NCBI RefSeq assembly: GCF_009650095.1
Contig: NZ_CP045915.1
Location: forward strand, 2,790,001 to 2,854,000
Direction of reading: 5' to 3'
DNA: 64,000 bases
Source: Gracilibacillus salitolerans
Lineage (GTDB): Bacteria; Bacillota; Bacilli; Bacillales; Amphibacillaceae
The translations under genes and the position numbers were made by a program. Positions 50,766-59,269 of this stretch are shown here, piece by piece. The notes beneath the pieces were generated by a model. The model was not told where the DNA came from and ran no database searches. It was given only the letters and a program-made list of their open reading frames with translations. Numbering within the stretch: position 1 is the stretch's first letter; each line of letters begins with the position of its first letter.

Positions 50766-50966
50766 TTATGTACCGTTTTGCGTGGAATTATTTTCTTGCT
50801 TATGATTGTTCTTCTTAATAATCACACTCATGATCCCGATCATTATTGCTCCCACGGCAAAACCAGCAAGCATACCTATCAAAAAATTATTAAATACGAT
50901 TCCGAAAACAAAACCTAAAATAACCGAGTAAATGATTTCCATGAAAATCATTCGTTTCATACTCAT
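50766..50966 (-). CDS. Small two-helix membrane protein
   Basis: 66 residues with two hydrophobic helices (about 10-27 and 30-50) joined by a short turn and a polar tail (KKNNHKQENNS). Gly spacing in the second helix resembles a glycine zipper. ATG 50966 has AAAGGAG. I do not recognise the family. It lies 55 bases upstream of sspH on the same strand. Confidence 0.7.
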   Translation of the reverse strand: MSMKRMIFMEIIYSVILGFVFGIVFNNFLIGMLAGFAVGAIMIGIMSVIIKKNNHKQENNSTQNGT

Positions 50967-51095
50967 AACAGGATCTCCTTTTTAATTTGATATCTCATTA
51001 ACATGATATCATGTAATCATACTTACCAACAGGAAGAGTTAATCCTTCCCATTACCCGCAAGGAAAATTCGCGGGGAAAGATGAACATATATAGG

Positions 51096-51119
51096 AAAAC
51101 CCGGACCAGAGTCCGGGTT
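51096..51119 (-). terminator. Intrinsic terminator after ku
   Basis: On the minus strand, AACCCGGAC and GTCCGGGTT around a TCTG-type loop, then TTTCC, immediately past the ku stop. Confidence 0.85.
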
Positions 51120-51120
51120 G

Positions 51121-51969
51121 CTAGTTTGCCTTTGCTTTTTGGGAGGCTGTTTTCTTTGTTGTTTTCTTCCGTTTCGATGTCGTTTTCTTTTTCCCTTTTT
51201 GCGTTTTGTTTAATGATTTTTCGAGAGCTTCCATCAGGTCTGTAACATTGTCTTTTTTCGCAGGCTCTTTTGCTGTGGAGACCTCTTCCCCATTTTTCTT
51301 CTGTTCAATAAGCTCCAATAACGCCGTACGATACTCATCATGATACTTTTCCGGTTCAAATGCTGTCGACAATTGTTCAATTAACAATTTTGCCGTTTCC
51401 AGTTCTTTTTCAACAATATTTGATTCCTCTGGTACATTTGGCACTTCTTGAAAGTCTCTGACTTCATCAGGATAGTAGATCGTCTCCATCACTAATGTAT
51501 TTTGATAAATCCGTACTACTGCTAAATGTTCCTTTGAACGGATTGTAATTTTTGCCAACCCTATTTTTCCCGTATCCTCCAGCGCTTTACGTAATAAGCC
51601 ATATGCTTTTGCCCCTCCATCATTTGGCGATAAATAATAACTGCGGTCAAAATAAATCGGATCAATTTCTTCTAATTTAACAAAATCAACAATATCGACC
51701 GCTTTATCTTCTTTTTCTTCTTTAATTGCTTCTAAATCTTCATCCTCGAGAATAACAAATTTATTCTTCGTATATTCAAATCCTTTCACAATATCGTCTT
51801 GTCCTACTTCCTTTTCACAGACAGGGCACACTTTCTCATACTTCACTGGGGATTGACATTCTTTATGCAAATTTCTGAGTTTAATATCTTTATTTTCCGT
51901 TGCTGAATGAAGTTTGACTGGAATATTAACCAAACCGAAACTTATGCTCCCTTTCCACATCGTATGCAT
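51121..51969 (-). CDS. ku: Ku-like DNA end-binding protein
   Basis: Bacterial Ku for non-homologous end joining, 282 residues. The beta-barrel begins MWKGSISFGLVNIPVKLHS, with CPVCEKEVG and SYYLSPNDGGAKAYGLLRKAL following; the C-terminus is a Lys-rich DNA-binding tail with runs of KKTTSKRKKTTKKT type. The start is ATG 51969 with AGAGGTGAT upstream; the 56 in-frame codons before it run into the ligD start region and are rejected. Divergent from ligD. Confidence 0.95.
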   Translation of the reverse strand: MHTMWKGSISFGLVNIPVKLHSATENKDIKLRNLHKECQSPVKYEKVCPVCEKEVGQDDIVKGFEYTKNKFVILEDEDLEAIKEEKEDKAVDIVDFVKLEEIDPIYFDRSYYLSPNDGGAKAYGLLRKALEDTGKIGLAKITIRSKEHLAVVRIYQNTLVMETIYYPDEVRDFQEVPNVPEESNIVEKELETAKLLIEQLSTAFEPEKYHDEYRTALLELIEQKKNGEEVSTAKEPAKKDNVTDLMEALEKSLNKTQKGKKKTTSKRKKTTKKTASQKAKAN

Positions 51970-52001
51970 ATTTATCACCTCTTTTATGGTAGTTTTTCTT
52001 T

Positions 52002-52031
52002 TTATAACATAATCATGCAATAATTTGTCAA
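52002..52031 (-). promoter_or_regulatory. Possible promoter for ku
   Basis: On the minus strand, a perfect TTGACA (52026-52031), an 18-base spacer and TTATAA (52002-52007). A looser SigG-like pair (GAAATA, CATGATTA) overlaps it; B. subtilis ku and ligD are forespore genes, so either could be real. Confidence 0.45.
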
Positions 52032-52071
52032 AAATATTTCTGATTAACAATGTAGAAAAGGAGTCTATGCC

Positions 52072-53805
52072 ATGTGGAAACCAATGTTGCCCACACTTGT
52101 ACACGAAGCGCCATATGGGAATGAGTGGATATATCAAGTGAAATATGATGGATTTCGCTGTGGTTTACAATGGACCGATGAGGAAGTCAAATTATGGAGT
52201 CGTAACGGTCATGACCTGAGCACATCGTTTCCTGAAATCATTTTATGGTGTCAACAACACACCTCATCATTCCAAGCCTATTTACCGCTATTTCTTGATG
52301 GTGAACTGATCATTTCGATCACAGACTATCGAACAAACTTTGAACAAATTCAATCACGTTCCAGAATGAAAACAAATATACAGAAATACAGTCAAAAGCG
52401 TCCTGCTACTTTTGTTGCCTTTGATCTATTAGAATCAAAAGCTCAAAACTTACGCCAAAAAAGCTTTTCTAAACGTGATCAACTATTGTCCTCCATGTTG
52501 GATGGTATGACGGGGAGAATTCGAAAAGCGCCTACTTTCAAGAAACTGGAAGTCATCCTCAAAGTGGTCGACTTCCACCAGGCAGAAGGAATGGTTGCCA
52601 AACAAAAAAAAGCTACTTATGCAGAAGGAAAGCGCAGTAAATCATGGCTAAAAGTCAAAAATTTCCGAACCATTCCAGGAATCGTTACAAATTGGAATAC
52701 GGAAAATAATTATTTTACATTAAAATATTATCAGAACGAAACGCTTTTTATTCTTGGCAAATGTAAGAATGGATTAGAGCAACAAGAAAAAGAAACCTTG
52801 GCCACTTTTTTTAAACGCTATGGTCAGAAGGTAAATGGAACAACCTGGAAGGTAGACCCTTCGATTTGCATGGATATAAATTGTCTGAGTGCTAAAGATC
52901 AAGAACTTCGCGAACCAGTATTTCACCAATTTCGATTTGATATCGAACCGACAGATTGCAATCAACATACGATTGATCAGGGTTTGGCACAATTTCCATC
53001 AACGGTTAGTTTATCCCGGTTAGAAAAAGAATTATTTCCTGCTGTATCGAAACTGGATTACTTGTATTATCTGAGATGGATCGCACCTTTAATGCTACCA
53101 AGCTTAAAGGATCGTAGACTGACATTAATTCGCTATCCGGACGGCGTTCATGAACATTCTTTTTATCAAAAACATCTACCGGATTATGCGCCTTCCTTCA
53201 TTCAAACAATCCCAGATGACGATAAAGAAATGGATATACTCTGCCAAGATCTTCAAAGTTTAATCTGGTTTGGTAATCATGGAGGATTGGAGTTTCATGT
53301 TCCTTTTAATAAAATAAATAAGACAGATCCCGAAGAAATAGTCTTTGATCTTGATCCACCGTCATTAGATCAGTTTTATGTTGCTGTACGTGCTGCTCGC
53401 TTGATTAAAGAAATGATGGAGCATCAGGGCTTCACCCCTTTTGTTAAAACATCAGGAAGAACTGGCTTGCAAATTCATATCCCGATTCACGATATGACCT
53501 ATAATGAGACAAGAACATTGATGGAAGCTACTGCGAAAGTATTAGTAGAATCTGATCCTGAACATTTTACGATAGAGCGGCTAAAGAAAAATCGTGGCAA
53601 TAGGCTTTATATCGATTATGTACAACACGCACCTGGAAAGACAATCATTGCTCCTTATTCCACAAGAGCCACGGATGAAGCAACTGTCGCTACGCCATTA
53701 TTTTGGAATGAAGTAAATGAAACATTAGATCCGAAAAAGTTTACGATTCATACTGTACCAACAAGGGTTAAAGAAAAAGGTTGTCCGTTTAACTTGATCA
53801 TTTGA
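52072..53805 (+). CDS. ligD: LigD: ATP-dependent DNA ligase with polymerase domain
   Basis: End-joining ligase-polymerase of 577 residues in the Bacillus arrangement: ligase first, polymerase last, no phosphoesterase domain. The ligase nucleotidyltransferase motif is VKYDGFR (Lys24 adenylated), with DGELI, EGMVAKQ and SWLKVKN following; an OB part spans about 200-265. The primase-like polymerase has FDLDPPSLDQF (metal Asp pair), FVKTSGRTGLQIHIP and IAPYSTRA. ATG 52072 follows AAAGGAG. Its stop overlaps the decayed gene on the other strand. Confidence 0.94.
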   Translation: MWKPMLPTLVHEAPYGNEWIYQVKYDGFRCGLQWTDEEVKLWSRNGHDLSTSFPEIILWCQQHTSSFQAYLPLFLDGELIISITDYRTNFEQIQSRSRMKTNIQKYSQKRPATFVAFDLLESKAQNLRQKSFSKRDQLLSSMLDGMTGRIRKAPTFKKLEVILKVVDFHQAEGMVAKQKKATYAEGKRSKSWLKVKNFRTIPGIVTNWNTENNYFTLKYYQNETLFILGKCKNGLEQQEKETLATFFKRYGQKVNGTTWKVDPSICMDINCLSAKDQELREPVFHQFRFDIEPTDCNQHTIDQGLAQFPSTVSLSRLEKELFPAVSKLDYLYYLRWIAPLMLPSLKDRRLTLIRYPDGVHEHSFYQKHLPDYAPSFIQTIPDDDKEMDILCQDLQSLIWFGNHGGLEFHVPFNKINKTDPEEIVFDLDPPSLDQFYVAVRAARLIKEMMEHQGFTPFVKTSGRTGLQIHIPIHDMTYNETRTLMEATAKVLVESDPEHFTIERLKKNRGNRLYIDYVQHAPGKTIIAPYSTRATDEATVATPLFWNEVNETLDPKKFTIHTVPTRVKEKGCPFNLII

Positions 53806-54108
53806 TTTTAATCTGTTCAATCTTGTCATTACCCTTAACCTTCAGATCCACTTTGTCAGCTTTTTCTAATGGTTCCTTTCCTTCTATCTGTGTTTGATCA
53901 GTGAGTTGGAGTTCAACCGTTGCTTATGATGAATCGAGATCTACAGCTAATGGTGCTATCACGATGATAGATATTTGGACTTCTTCAATAACATAATGGA
54001 AGTAATCTGGCTGATCAGCGACGAAAGCTTCATCTGTTTGATCTTCAATCATATTTTTCGATATCTGTTTGACAGGCAGGCAATTAGAAATATTAAAGCA
54101 ATAACCAT
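53799..54108 (-). pseudogene. Decayed small lipoprotein gene
   Basis: AAGGGAGTGAT precedes ATG 54108, which opens a lipoprotein-like signal MVIALIFLIACLSN (lipobox LIAC) that stops after 19 codons. A second frame, joined by a frameshift near 54050, reads IEDQTDEAFVADQPDY, then VQISIIVIAPLAVDLDSS, an in-frame TAA at about 53923, and resumes as ATVELQLTDQTQIEG, EPLEKADKVDLKVKG and IEQIKIK to a TGA at 53799-53801. The coding character on both sides of the lesions points to a recently broken gene, perhaps with an OB-like body. The family is not recognised. Confidence 0.7.
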
Positions 54109-54139
54109 ATCACTCCCTTTGCTTACTAACAACTGTAAT

Positions 54140-54799
54140 TTAAATGATTCCAAATAACATCATTCCAATCAAGTTAATAGAAAGATTTGCACTGATGTGA
54201 ACGAGCCAGGATGGCAGTATACTATCCGCCTTTTCATCCAGTTTATTAAATAGGAGACCAGCCACAAATAAGCTAAATAGAATGAGGGCAAATAAGGAAA
54301 TAGAAAACCATTCTGTCATCATCGCAATATGATAAAGAGCGAAGATCCCCGCACTAAATAGATATGCTACTCGTCTCGTTGTCATTTTTAATAAAGCTAA
54401 AAAAGCAAAACCTCGAAAGAAAAATTCCTCTAATAAGGAATTAACGAGTGCAATATAGATCGCAACAAAAAGGAAATTACTTTTATCAACAGCCATGTTA
54501 TCTTCCAACATAACTGTTACATTGGAAAAGTCAAAAAAACCACCAATGATCCAATACGTAGATAAAATAATAATGGATAGGCAGCTTGCGAGAATCATCG
54601 GTAATTTCAAATATTTCATTTTAAATGAGAATAATTCTTTAAACGATAAATGGGCTACAAATCGAATATATATATAAGGAATCAACAAAAAAAGAAACAA
54701 CTTACATATTGATTTGACCAGATAGTTTGGAGCAATGTACAGTTCAATTGCTGCCATCGCAATACATGCAAGCACAACGAATAACATTAATCGCTTCAT
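54140..54799 (-). CDS. CPBP family intramembrane metalloprotease-like protein
   Basis: 219 residues with about six to seven membrane helices and the CPBP (Abi/CAAX-type) motifs: SLLEEFFFRGF (EExxxR, motif 1), ALYHIAMM (motif 2 with His) and LVHISANLSIN (motif 3, HxxxN). The catalytic pattern is intact. Substrate unknown; relatives include prenyl-protein peptidases and bacteriocin-immunity proteins. Its ATG overlaps the TGA of the phosphoesterase upstream (ATGA), so the two are translationally coupled. Confidence 0.85.
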   Translation of the reverse strand: MKRLMLFVVLACIAMAAIELYIAPNYLVKSICKLFLFLLIPYIYIRFVAHLSFKELFSFKMKYLKLPMILASCLSIIILSTYWIIGGFFDFSNVTVMLEDNMAVDKSNFLFVAIYIALVNSLLEEFFFRGFAFLALLKMTTRRVAYLFSAGIFALYHIAMMTEWFSISLFALILFSLFVAGLLFNKLDEKADSILPSWLVHISANLSINLIGMMLFGII

Positions 54800-55626
54800 T
54801 TACCTACACCCTTTACTGTAATTAGCGTCATCTGACTTTGATTAAACATTCTTAAATCGATCACACTCGTACCAAGGCCACTATCTATGTATAATTGTTG
54901 ACGTTCATTCAAGTCAAATAAACCCTGATCATATTTCGGAAAAAACCCTTGATCAGGTGCGACAATAGCACCGATTAATGGAAAGCGTATTTGCCCTCCA
55001 TGAGTATGACCACTTAATACAAAATTCACCGGCTCTGAATACTCTGTATGGGATAAATCAGGTGCGTGTGATAACAGTACCGTCACATCATCCTGGTTCA
55101 GCCCCTTTATTGCAAGTTCCAGGTTGTCATGATTAGTTGATGGATCAGCAACTCCTGCCAATTGAAATGATATCTCTCTGATTTCTATGATGCGGTTTTG
55201 ATTATCGATCAGTTGAATGCCTCTTTTAGAAAGTCCCTGAATAAATGACTCTCTCAGTGGGTTTTCCCATTCATGGTTACCTGATACAAAATAGATATTG
55301 GAATTAATCGTTGTTAATTTGTCTGCAAACTCCAAAACAAATTGTAAATCATCTGTTCGCCGGTCGATTAAATCACCTGTAATAACGATAATATCGACAT
55401 CTAACTGTTCTATTTCATGCAATAACTTCTCATTATTATCACCAAACTGTTTATTATGTAAATCCGTTAATTGCAATACAGTAAAAGATTGATCCGTTTC
55501 CAACTTTGAAGTAGTTATCTCCAACTCCTCAACCTTAAAAATATTTGTATCATAATATATTTTCGCCATTATCCCTGATACAACCAAAAACAAAAATAGC
55601 ACAAAATACAAGCGACCACGCCTCAT
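54796..55626 (-). CDS. Membrane-anchored metallophosphoesterase
   Basis: Calcineurin-like phosphoesterase of the YkuE/YaeI type, 276 residues. An N-terminal membrane helix (about 6-24) places the enzyme outside the cytoplasmic membrane. Metal and catalytic motifs are complete: QLTDLHN, VITGDLID, VSGNHEW, LLSHAPDL and LSGHTHGGQ. YkuE-type enzymes are wall-linked phosphoesterases of unknown substrate. ATG 55626 follows AAGAGG. First gene of the pair with the CPBP protein. Confidence 0.9.
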   Translation of the reverse strand: MRRGRLYFVLFLFLVVSGIMAKIYYDTNIFKVEELEITTSKLETDQSFTVLQLTDLHNKQFGDNNEKLLHEIEQLDVDIIVITGDLIDRRTDDLQFVLEFADKLTTINSNIYFVSGNHEWENPLRESFIQGLSKRGIQLIDNQNRIIEIREISFQLAGVADPSTNHDNLELAIKGLNQDDVTVLLSHAPDLSHTEYSEPVNFVLSGHTHGGQIRFPLIGAIVAPDQGFFPKYDQGLFDLNERQQLYIDSGLGTSVIDLRMFNQSQMTLITVKGVGK

Positions 55627-55710
55627 CTTACAACCTCTTTTATATTTATTATGTATTCCCATTCTAACATAACTGGATAGAAATGTAATTGTGTAATCGA
55701 TTCGATGTTA

Positions 55711-55752
55711 TAAAGTGAGACTTCCCTTAGTGGGGGTTTTACGAAGGATGAT
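55711..55752 (+). repeat. Repeat family C, truncated copy C3
   Basis: AAAGTGAGACTTCCCTTA, then directly GGGGTTTTACGAAGGATGAT: the two ends of C1 and C2 without their central block. It abuts the terminator of the next gene. Confidence 0.55.
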
Positions 55753-55786
55753 AAAAAAGCCATCAGCACGGTGGCCAATGGCTTTT
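55753..55786 (-). terminator. Intrinsic terminator after the TM-helix-repeat gene
   Basis: On the minus strand, AAAAGCCAT and ATGGCTTTT around a 14-base loop, then further T residues, just past the stop at 55790. Confidence 0.8.
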
Positions 55787-55789
55787 ACC

Positions 55790-57016
55790 TCATTCTCCTT
55801 GATTCATTTTTGAATCTAATTTTGTTAATTGATTTTTTGCAAAATCACGTCCGCCGATACCGAATGAAATCGCAAATGCTACCATTAAACCACCTAATAT
55901 TAAGACAAATGCTAGATTAACGATGGATGTCGCAAACTGTAATTGATCTAGTGTCATAAATACTGCGAACACAATCACAATATATTTTACGATGGTAGCT
56001 GATAAGCCACTATTTGTATACTTCTTGATCACGTTCGCTAAGAAGTGTCCTAATAATAATCCTCCGCCTAAAATTAGTAAACCACTAACAAGGAAAGGTA
56101 TATAAGTAATGACTGCTGCGCCAATATTATTCAAAACATCTAATTGTAAGAGATTTAACGCCTCTACGGTAAAGAATAATAGGATCAATACTTTTACAGC
56201 TGTACCTAACACTTTTGCTAAGTCAAAAGGTATACCTTTGTCTTCCGTTTTCATGTTTAAAGTTGAATAGATATTATTAATTCCTGTCCCTTTCAACAGA
56301 TTGGTTAATAAATTGCCTAGTAAGTTAGCAAGATAGTAACCTGCTATTACTAATATAATCGCTACAAATATGTTCGGAATAATCGCTAGTACTTGGTTTA
56401 ACACAGATGTAATTGGATTCGCAATAGCTTGCATTTCCAATGTATCTAATGCAATAGTGACAATTGGTATTAAAATAAGTACAAACACAATATTAGCTAA
56501 AACGGAAGAAATCGTAATCGAATCAGAACCTTGTTGATTTCCTGCCGGTTTTACTTTCCGAAACCATCTGTCTACATTTAAACTAACTAGAAATTTCTCT
56601 AATAGATCCTTCACTAATTTGGCGATAATATAACCAATTATAAGAATAACGGCTGCTGCAATTATATTCGGAATAAATCCTAATAATTTATTCATCATAT
56701 TGGAAATCGGAGCTGAAACAGAGTTCATTTCCAGAGCATCTAATATAGCAGGTAAGAACAGAATAAATACTAATAAGTAGATGACTTTCCCAGCTGCAGC
56801 AAGTATACTTTTTCCATGCTCCTCATCATTTGCGATTTTTGTTTTTATCAGCCCTTTGTGTACCCCTAATTTAACAAAAACTTTTTCCACAATTCCTTTA
56901 GCGATTGCTGCGACAATCCATGCTAAAACAAGTAATAAAAGCGCAGCAATAACATTTGGGATCGCATGAATCAATTCGCTTAGCATGTTGTTAAATGGAT
57001 TCATAAATTCTGACAT
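55790..57016 (-). CDS. Channel-like protein with four conserved TM-helix repeats
   Basis: 408 residues, highly hydrophobic. Four internal repeats share an I-P-N/F start, Gly/Ala-rich helix and amphipathic follow-up: AIPNVIAALLLLVLAW, FIPNIIAAAVILIIGY, IIPNIFVAIILVIAGY and YIPFLVSGLLILGGG, near residues 18, 116, 215 and 310. This is the conserved TM helix family (PF05552 type) related to small mechanosensitive channels, here without a clear MscS beta domain. ATG 57016 follows AAAGGAAG. Probably a stretch-gated or pore-like membrane protein; this is family inference. Confidence 0.82.
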   Translation of the reverse strand: MSEFMNPFNNMLSELIHAIPNVIAALLLLVLAWIVAAIAKGIVEKVFVKLGVHKGLIKTKIANDEEHGKSILAAAGKVIYLLVFILFLPAILDALEMNSVSAPISNMMNKLLGFIPNIIAAAVILIIGYIIAKLVKDLLEKFLVSLNVDRWFRKVKPAGNQQGSDSITISSVLANIVFVLILIPIVTIALDTLEMQAIANPITSVLNQVLAIIPNIFVAIILVIAGYYLANLLGNLLTNLLKGTGINNIYSTLNMKTEDKGIPFDLAKVLGTAVKVLILLFFTVEALNLLQLDVLNNIGAAVITYIPFLVSGLLILGGGLLLGHFLANVIKKYTNSGLSATIVKYIVIVFAVFMTLDQLQFATSIVNLAFVLILGGLMVAFAISFGIGGRDFAKNQLTKLDSKMNQGE

Positions 57017-57290
57017 TTGTGCAACTTCCTTTCTATCTATTTTTTGTTACATACTTCTAATAACCTGTTAGAGAAAAAATAAACTACTAATTTCTACATT
57101 TTTCTATTTTTAAGGAAAAACTTTCAGTACAAAGCTGATCTATTTGTTAATAGGCACATATGAAAAACGGGAAAGCTCGCCCGGTCCTTTTAGCAGACAA
57201 AGATTAGTTGTTGACACATAGGGGGGGATGATACGCAATAAATGTATAACGATGAATCAAAGTGGTCATTTTGAAAGGAATAATAGACTT

Positions 57291-57425
57291 TACAACCGCT
57301 CCGGCTAGCCCACTTCGCTTTCCAGGGGGCGCGTCTTCAGCTAACTTTGCAAAGAAGATCACTTCGCAAAGTGGATCTTCAGATCGCGCTGATCCCCCAG
57401 GAGTCGAAGTGGACGCCTGCGCTAC
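57291..57425 (+). repeat. Repeat family A, copy A3
   Basis: ACAACCGCTCCGGCTAGCCC, ACTTCGCTTTCC(A)GGGGG, then GCGTCTTCAGCTAACTTTGC, a self-complementary middle around GAAGATCACTTCGCAAAGTG, and CCCCCAGGAGTCGAAGTGG, which pairs back with the start. It is a long imperfect hairpin. Confidence 0.75.
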
Positions 57426-57545
57426 ATAAAATGCTACAATGGATGCGAGTGGTAGCAGTTCGACTCTTATTTCTTGCTATATATGGTACCATCCTTTTAG
57501 AAAGTTCCAAAAGATAACGGTCATTACCATTGTAGAGCGAACTAT

Positions 57546-57677
57546 ACAGCGGAGGCCGCCCGCTTCAACTCCTACGGGACGGTTTTCTCCGAAGATCCAC
57601 TTTTTCAAGAGATCTTTGCTTGGAAAAGTTAGCTTCGGAGAAAACCCCGTGGAAAGGGAAGTGGGCAGCCGAAGCGA
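57546..57677 (-). repeat. Repeat family A, copy A4 (inverted)
   Basis: Read on the minus strand: CGCTTCGGCTGCCCACTTCC, CTTTCCACGGGG, GAAGCTAACTTTTCC, GTGGATCTTCGGAG, CCGTAGGAGTTGAAGCGGGC. These match A3 in order, in opposite orientation, so the pair could form a very large cruciform or stem. Confidence 0.75.
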
Positions 57678-57812
57678 TTTCCTTGCACACGATAACTTTC
57701 ATAATAAACAACATGACTAGTCTACTAAATCTTTATTTATTACACATTTTAAACGTGAATAGGATACCAAAATGCTGTGATACCAACGGTTATATGCTTT
57801 CCTACCTTATAA

Positions 57813-57854
57813 GAAAAGAACCTTCATTGCCCTAAAAGCAACAAAGGTTCTTTA
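57813..57854 (-). terminator. Intrinsic terminator after the MetE-like gene
   Basis: On the minus strand, AAAGAACCTTTGTTGC pairs with GCAATGAAGGTTCTTT with one mismatch, a seven-base loop, and TTTTCTTAT after it. Confidence 0.8.
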
Positions 57855-57919
57855 TCTCGTGTAAACACCTTACAATTTTTAAAGTAATCAACTTGAAAAA
57901 CGGGACACTCTCAACCTCA

Positions 57920-59026
57920 TTAACCCCAGATTTCTTTCGTAATTTGAACAATGTGTTGGAGTTTATTCCATTGATCTTGTTCGGTTAGTTTGTTCCCGTG
58001 GTGGGTAGATGCAAAGCCGCATTGTGGGCTTAGACATAGTTGTTCGAGTGGTACGTATTTTGATGCTTCCTCCACCCGTGCTTTAATTTGTTCTTTGTCT
58101 TCCAGTTCACCTATTTTCGATGTGATCAGCCCAAGAACAACACGCGCTCCATCATTTGGGATATGTTCCAGCGGCTTGAAACCACCTGAACGTTCATCAT
58201 CATATTCAAGGAAGAAGCCGTCTACTTTTTCCTTAGCAAAAAGGGTTGGAGCAATTAAATCATAACTTCCTTCAAAAGCCCAATTCGAGCGATAGTTTCC
58301 TCGGCATAAATGGGTAGTGACAACAAGATCACTTGGTTTATCTTCTAACACACCATTGACTACTCTTAATGCCAGATCAATTAAAAATTCCCGCGAAAAG
58401 TCTCCATCATTAAATGGAATATCAGGTGAAGACAACCCTGCTATATAAACATCATCAAACTGTAAATAACGTACACCGGCATTATAAAATGATTTAACCG
58501 CATCACGATAGGCTTGAATAACATCTTCGGCAAACTCTTCAATATCCGGATAAATGCTAACATCACGAATCCCTTCATTGAAAAGCTGATTAGGACTTGG
58601 AATCGTTTGTTTTGCTACTGCACGACCATTTACTATTGCATTAAACTCTTTAAAATCCTGGATAAAAGGATGATCGGAATTAAATGAAATTTTACCAGTG
58701 TTTCTAATGTTATATCGTTCCGTTTCTTCATTTCCGTTAAAAATATATCCTACTTCTGGAACATAGCCTTCAATCCCATTCAAATGCTCTAAAAAGTCTG
58801 TGTGCCAGAAACGACGACGGAATTCACCATCTGATACAAGTTCCAACCCTACTTCAATTTGCTTGTCAACGATGTGAGTAATTTCCTTATTTTCCACATC
58901 ACGTAACTGCTCTCTTGTAATATGACCTTCCTGAAAATCCTTTCTCGCCTTCAATAAATTCTCCGGGCGTAATAAGCTCCCCACATGATCTGCTCGAAAT
59001 GGTGCTGTTACTGTTTTTGTTGCCAT
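57920..59026 (-). CDS. Cobalamin-independent methionine synthase-like protein (YxjG/YxjH type)
   Basis: 368 residues, homologous to the C-terminal catalytic half of MetE and of the size of B. subtilis YxjG/YxjH. Features: FRADHVGSLLRPE, SDGEFRRRFWHTDFLE, FDDVYIAGL, zinc ligands in THLCRGNYRS (His and Cys) and SPQCGFAST (Cys). Expected to transfer a methyl group to homocysteine or a related thiol; the methyl donor is uncertain because the N-terminal folate half is absent. ATG 59026 follows AAGGAGAGG. A SAM riboswitch lies directly upstream, confirming a role in methionine supply. Confidence 0.9.
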   Translation of the reverse strand: MATKTVTAPFRADHVGSLLRPENLLKARKDFQEGHITREQLRDVENKEITHIVDKQIEVGLELVSDGEFRRRFWHTDFLEHLNGIEGYVPEVGYIFNGNEETERYNIRNTGKISFNSDHPFIQDFKEFNAIVNGRAVAKQTIPSPNQLFNEGIRDVSIYPDIEEFAEDVIQAYRDAVKSFYNAGVRYLQFDDVYIAGLSSPDIPFNDGDFSREFLIDLALRVVNGVLEDKPSDLVVTTHLCRGNYRSNWAFEGSYDLIAPTLFAKEKVDGFFLEYDDERSGGFKPLEHIPNDGARVVLGLITSKIGELEDKEQIKARVEEASKYVPLEQLCLSPQCGFASTHHGNKLTEQDQWNKLQHIVQITKEIWG

Positions 59027-59076
59027 ACTACCTCTCCTTATAATGAAATAAATTTGGTCAGCATATCTTACCCAGT

Positions 59077-59213
59077 AAAAAAAGACCTTCTAAGAAGAAG
59101 GCCTTTACCATGAACGAAAGTCAATCCTCTTATCTATTGGAATTAGCACCGTGTCACAAATGACTGGTTGCTGAGACATCATTAGGCCAAATCCCTCCGT
59201 CTCTCTGGATAAG
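59077..59213 (-). promoter_or_regulatory. SAM-I riboswitch (S-box) with terminator
   Basis: On the minus strand the aptamer (59129-59213) runs CTTATCCAGAGAGACGGAGG, GATTTGGCC, TCTCAGCAACC, GGTGCTAATTCCA and GATAAG, closing P1 with the first bases. It is followed by a terminator stem (AAGGCCTTCTTC, AGAAGGTCTTTTTTT; 59077-59105). SAM binding should stop transcription before the methionine-synthase-like gene. Confidence 0.96.
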
Positions 59214-59240
59214 AATATATGCAATTTTTACCATGAATTC

Positions 59241-59269
59241 ATCATACAATATCCGATTGGAAAATACAA
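59241..59269 (-). promoter_or_regulatory. Promoter for the S-box transcript
   Basis: On the minus strand, TTGTAT (59264-59269), a 17-base spacer and TATGAT (59241-59246), about 30 bases before the aptamer. Between this promoter and 59514 I see nothing else. Confidence 0.65.

Larger units (their letters stand above)
57017..57919. other. Long gap holding two inverted copies of repeat A
   Basis: No supported gene. The region holds copies A3 and A4 in opposite orientation, a spacer of about 120 bases with short repeats (GGTAGCA, GGTACCA, CATTGTAG), and the terminator of the following gene. A small ORF at 57439-57720 runs across A4 and has no ribosome-binding site. Confidence 0.65.

Noticed and set aside
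51970..52137. Long N-terminal extension of Ku
   Set aside because: The extension has no ribosome-binding site, overlaps the ligD start and is not found at Ku N-termini; the conserved start MWKGSISFGL follows ATG 51969.
57439..57720. Plus-strand ORF of 93 codons in the 57-58 kb gap
   Set aside because: It crosses repeat A4, has no ribosome-binding site and its composition follows the repeat.
59129..59160. Similarity of TTAGCACCGTG here to the end of repeat C1
   Set aside because: Here it is the conserved GGTGCTAATTCC part of the SAM aptamer on the minus strand; the match to repeat C is short and likely chance.
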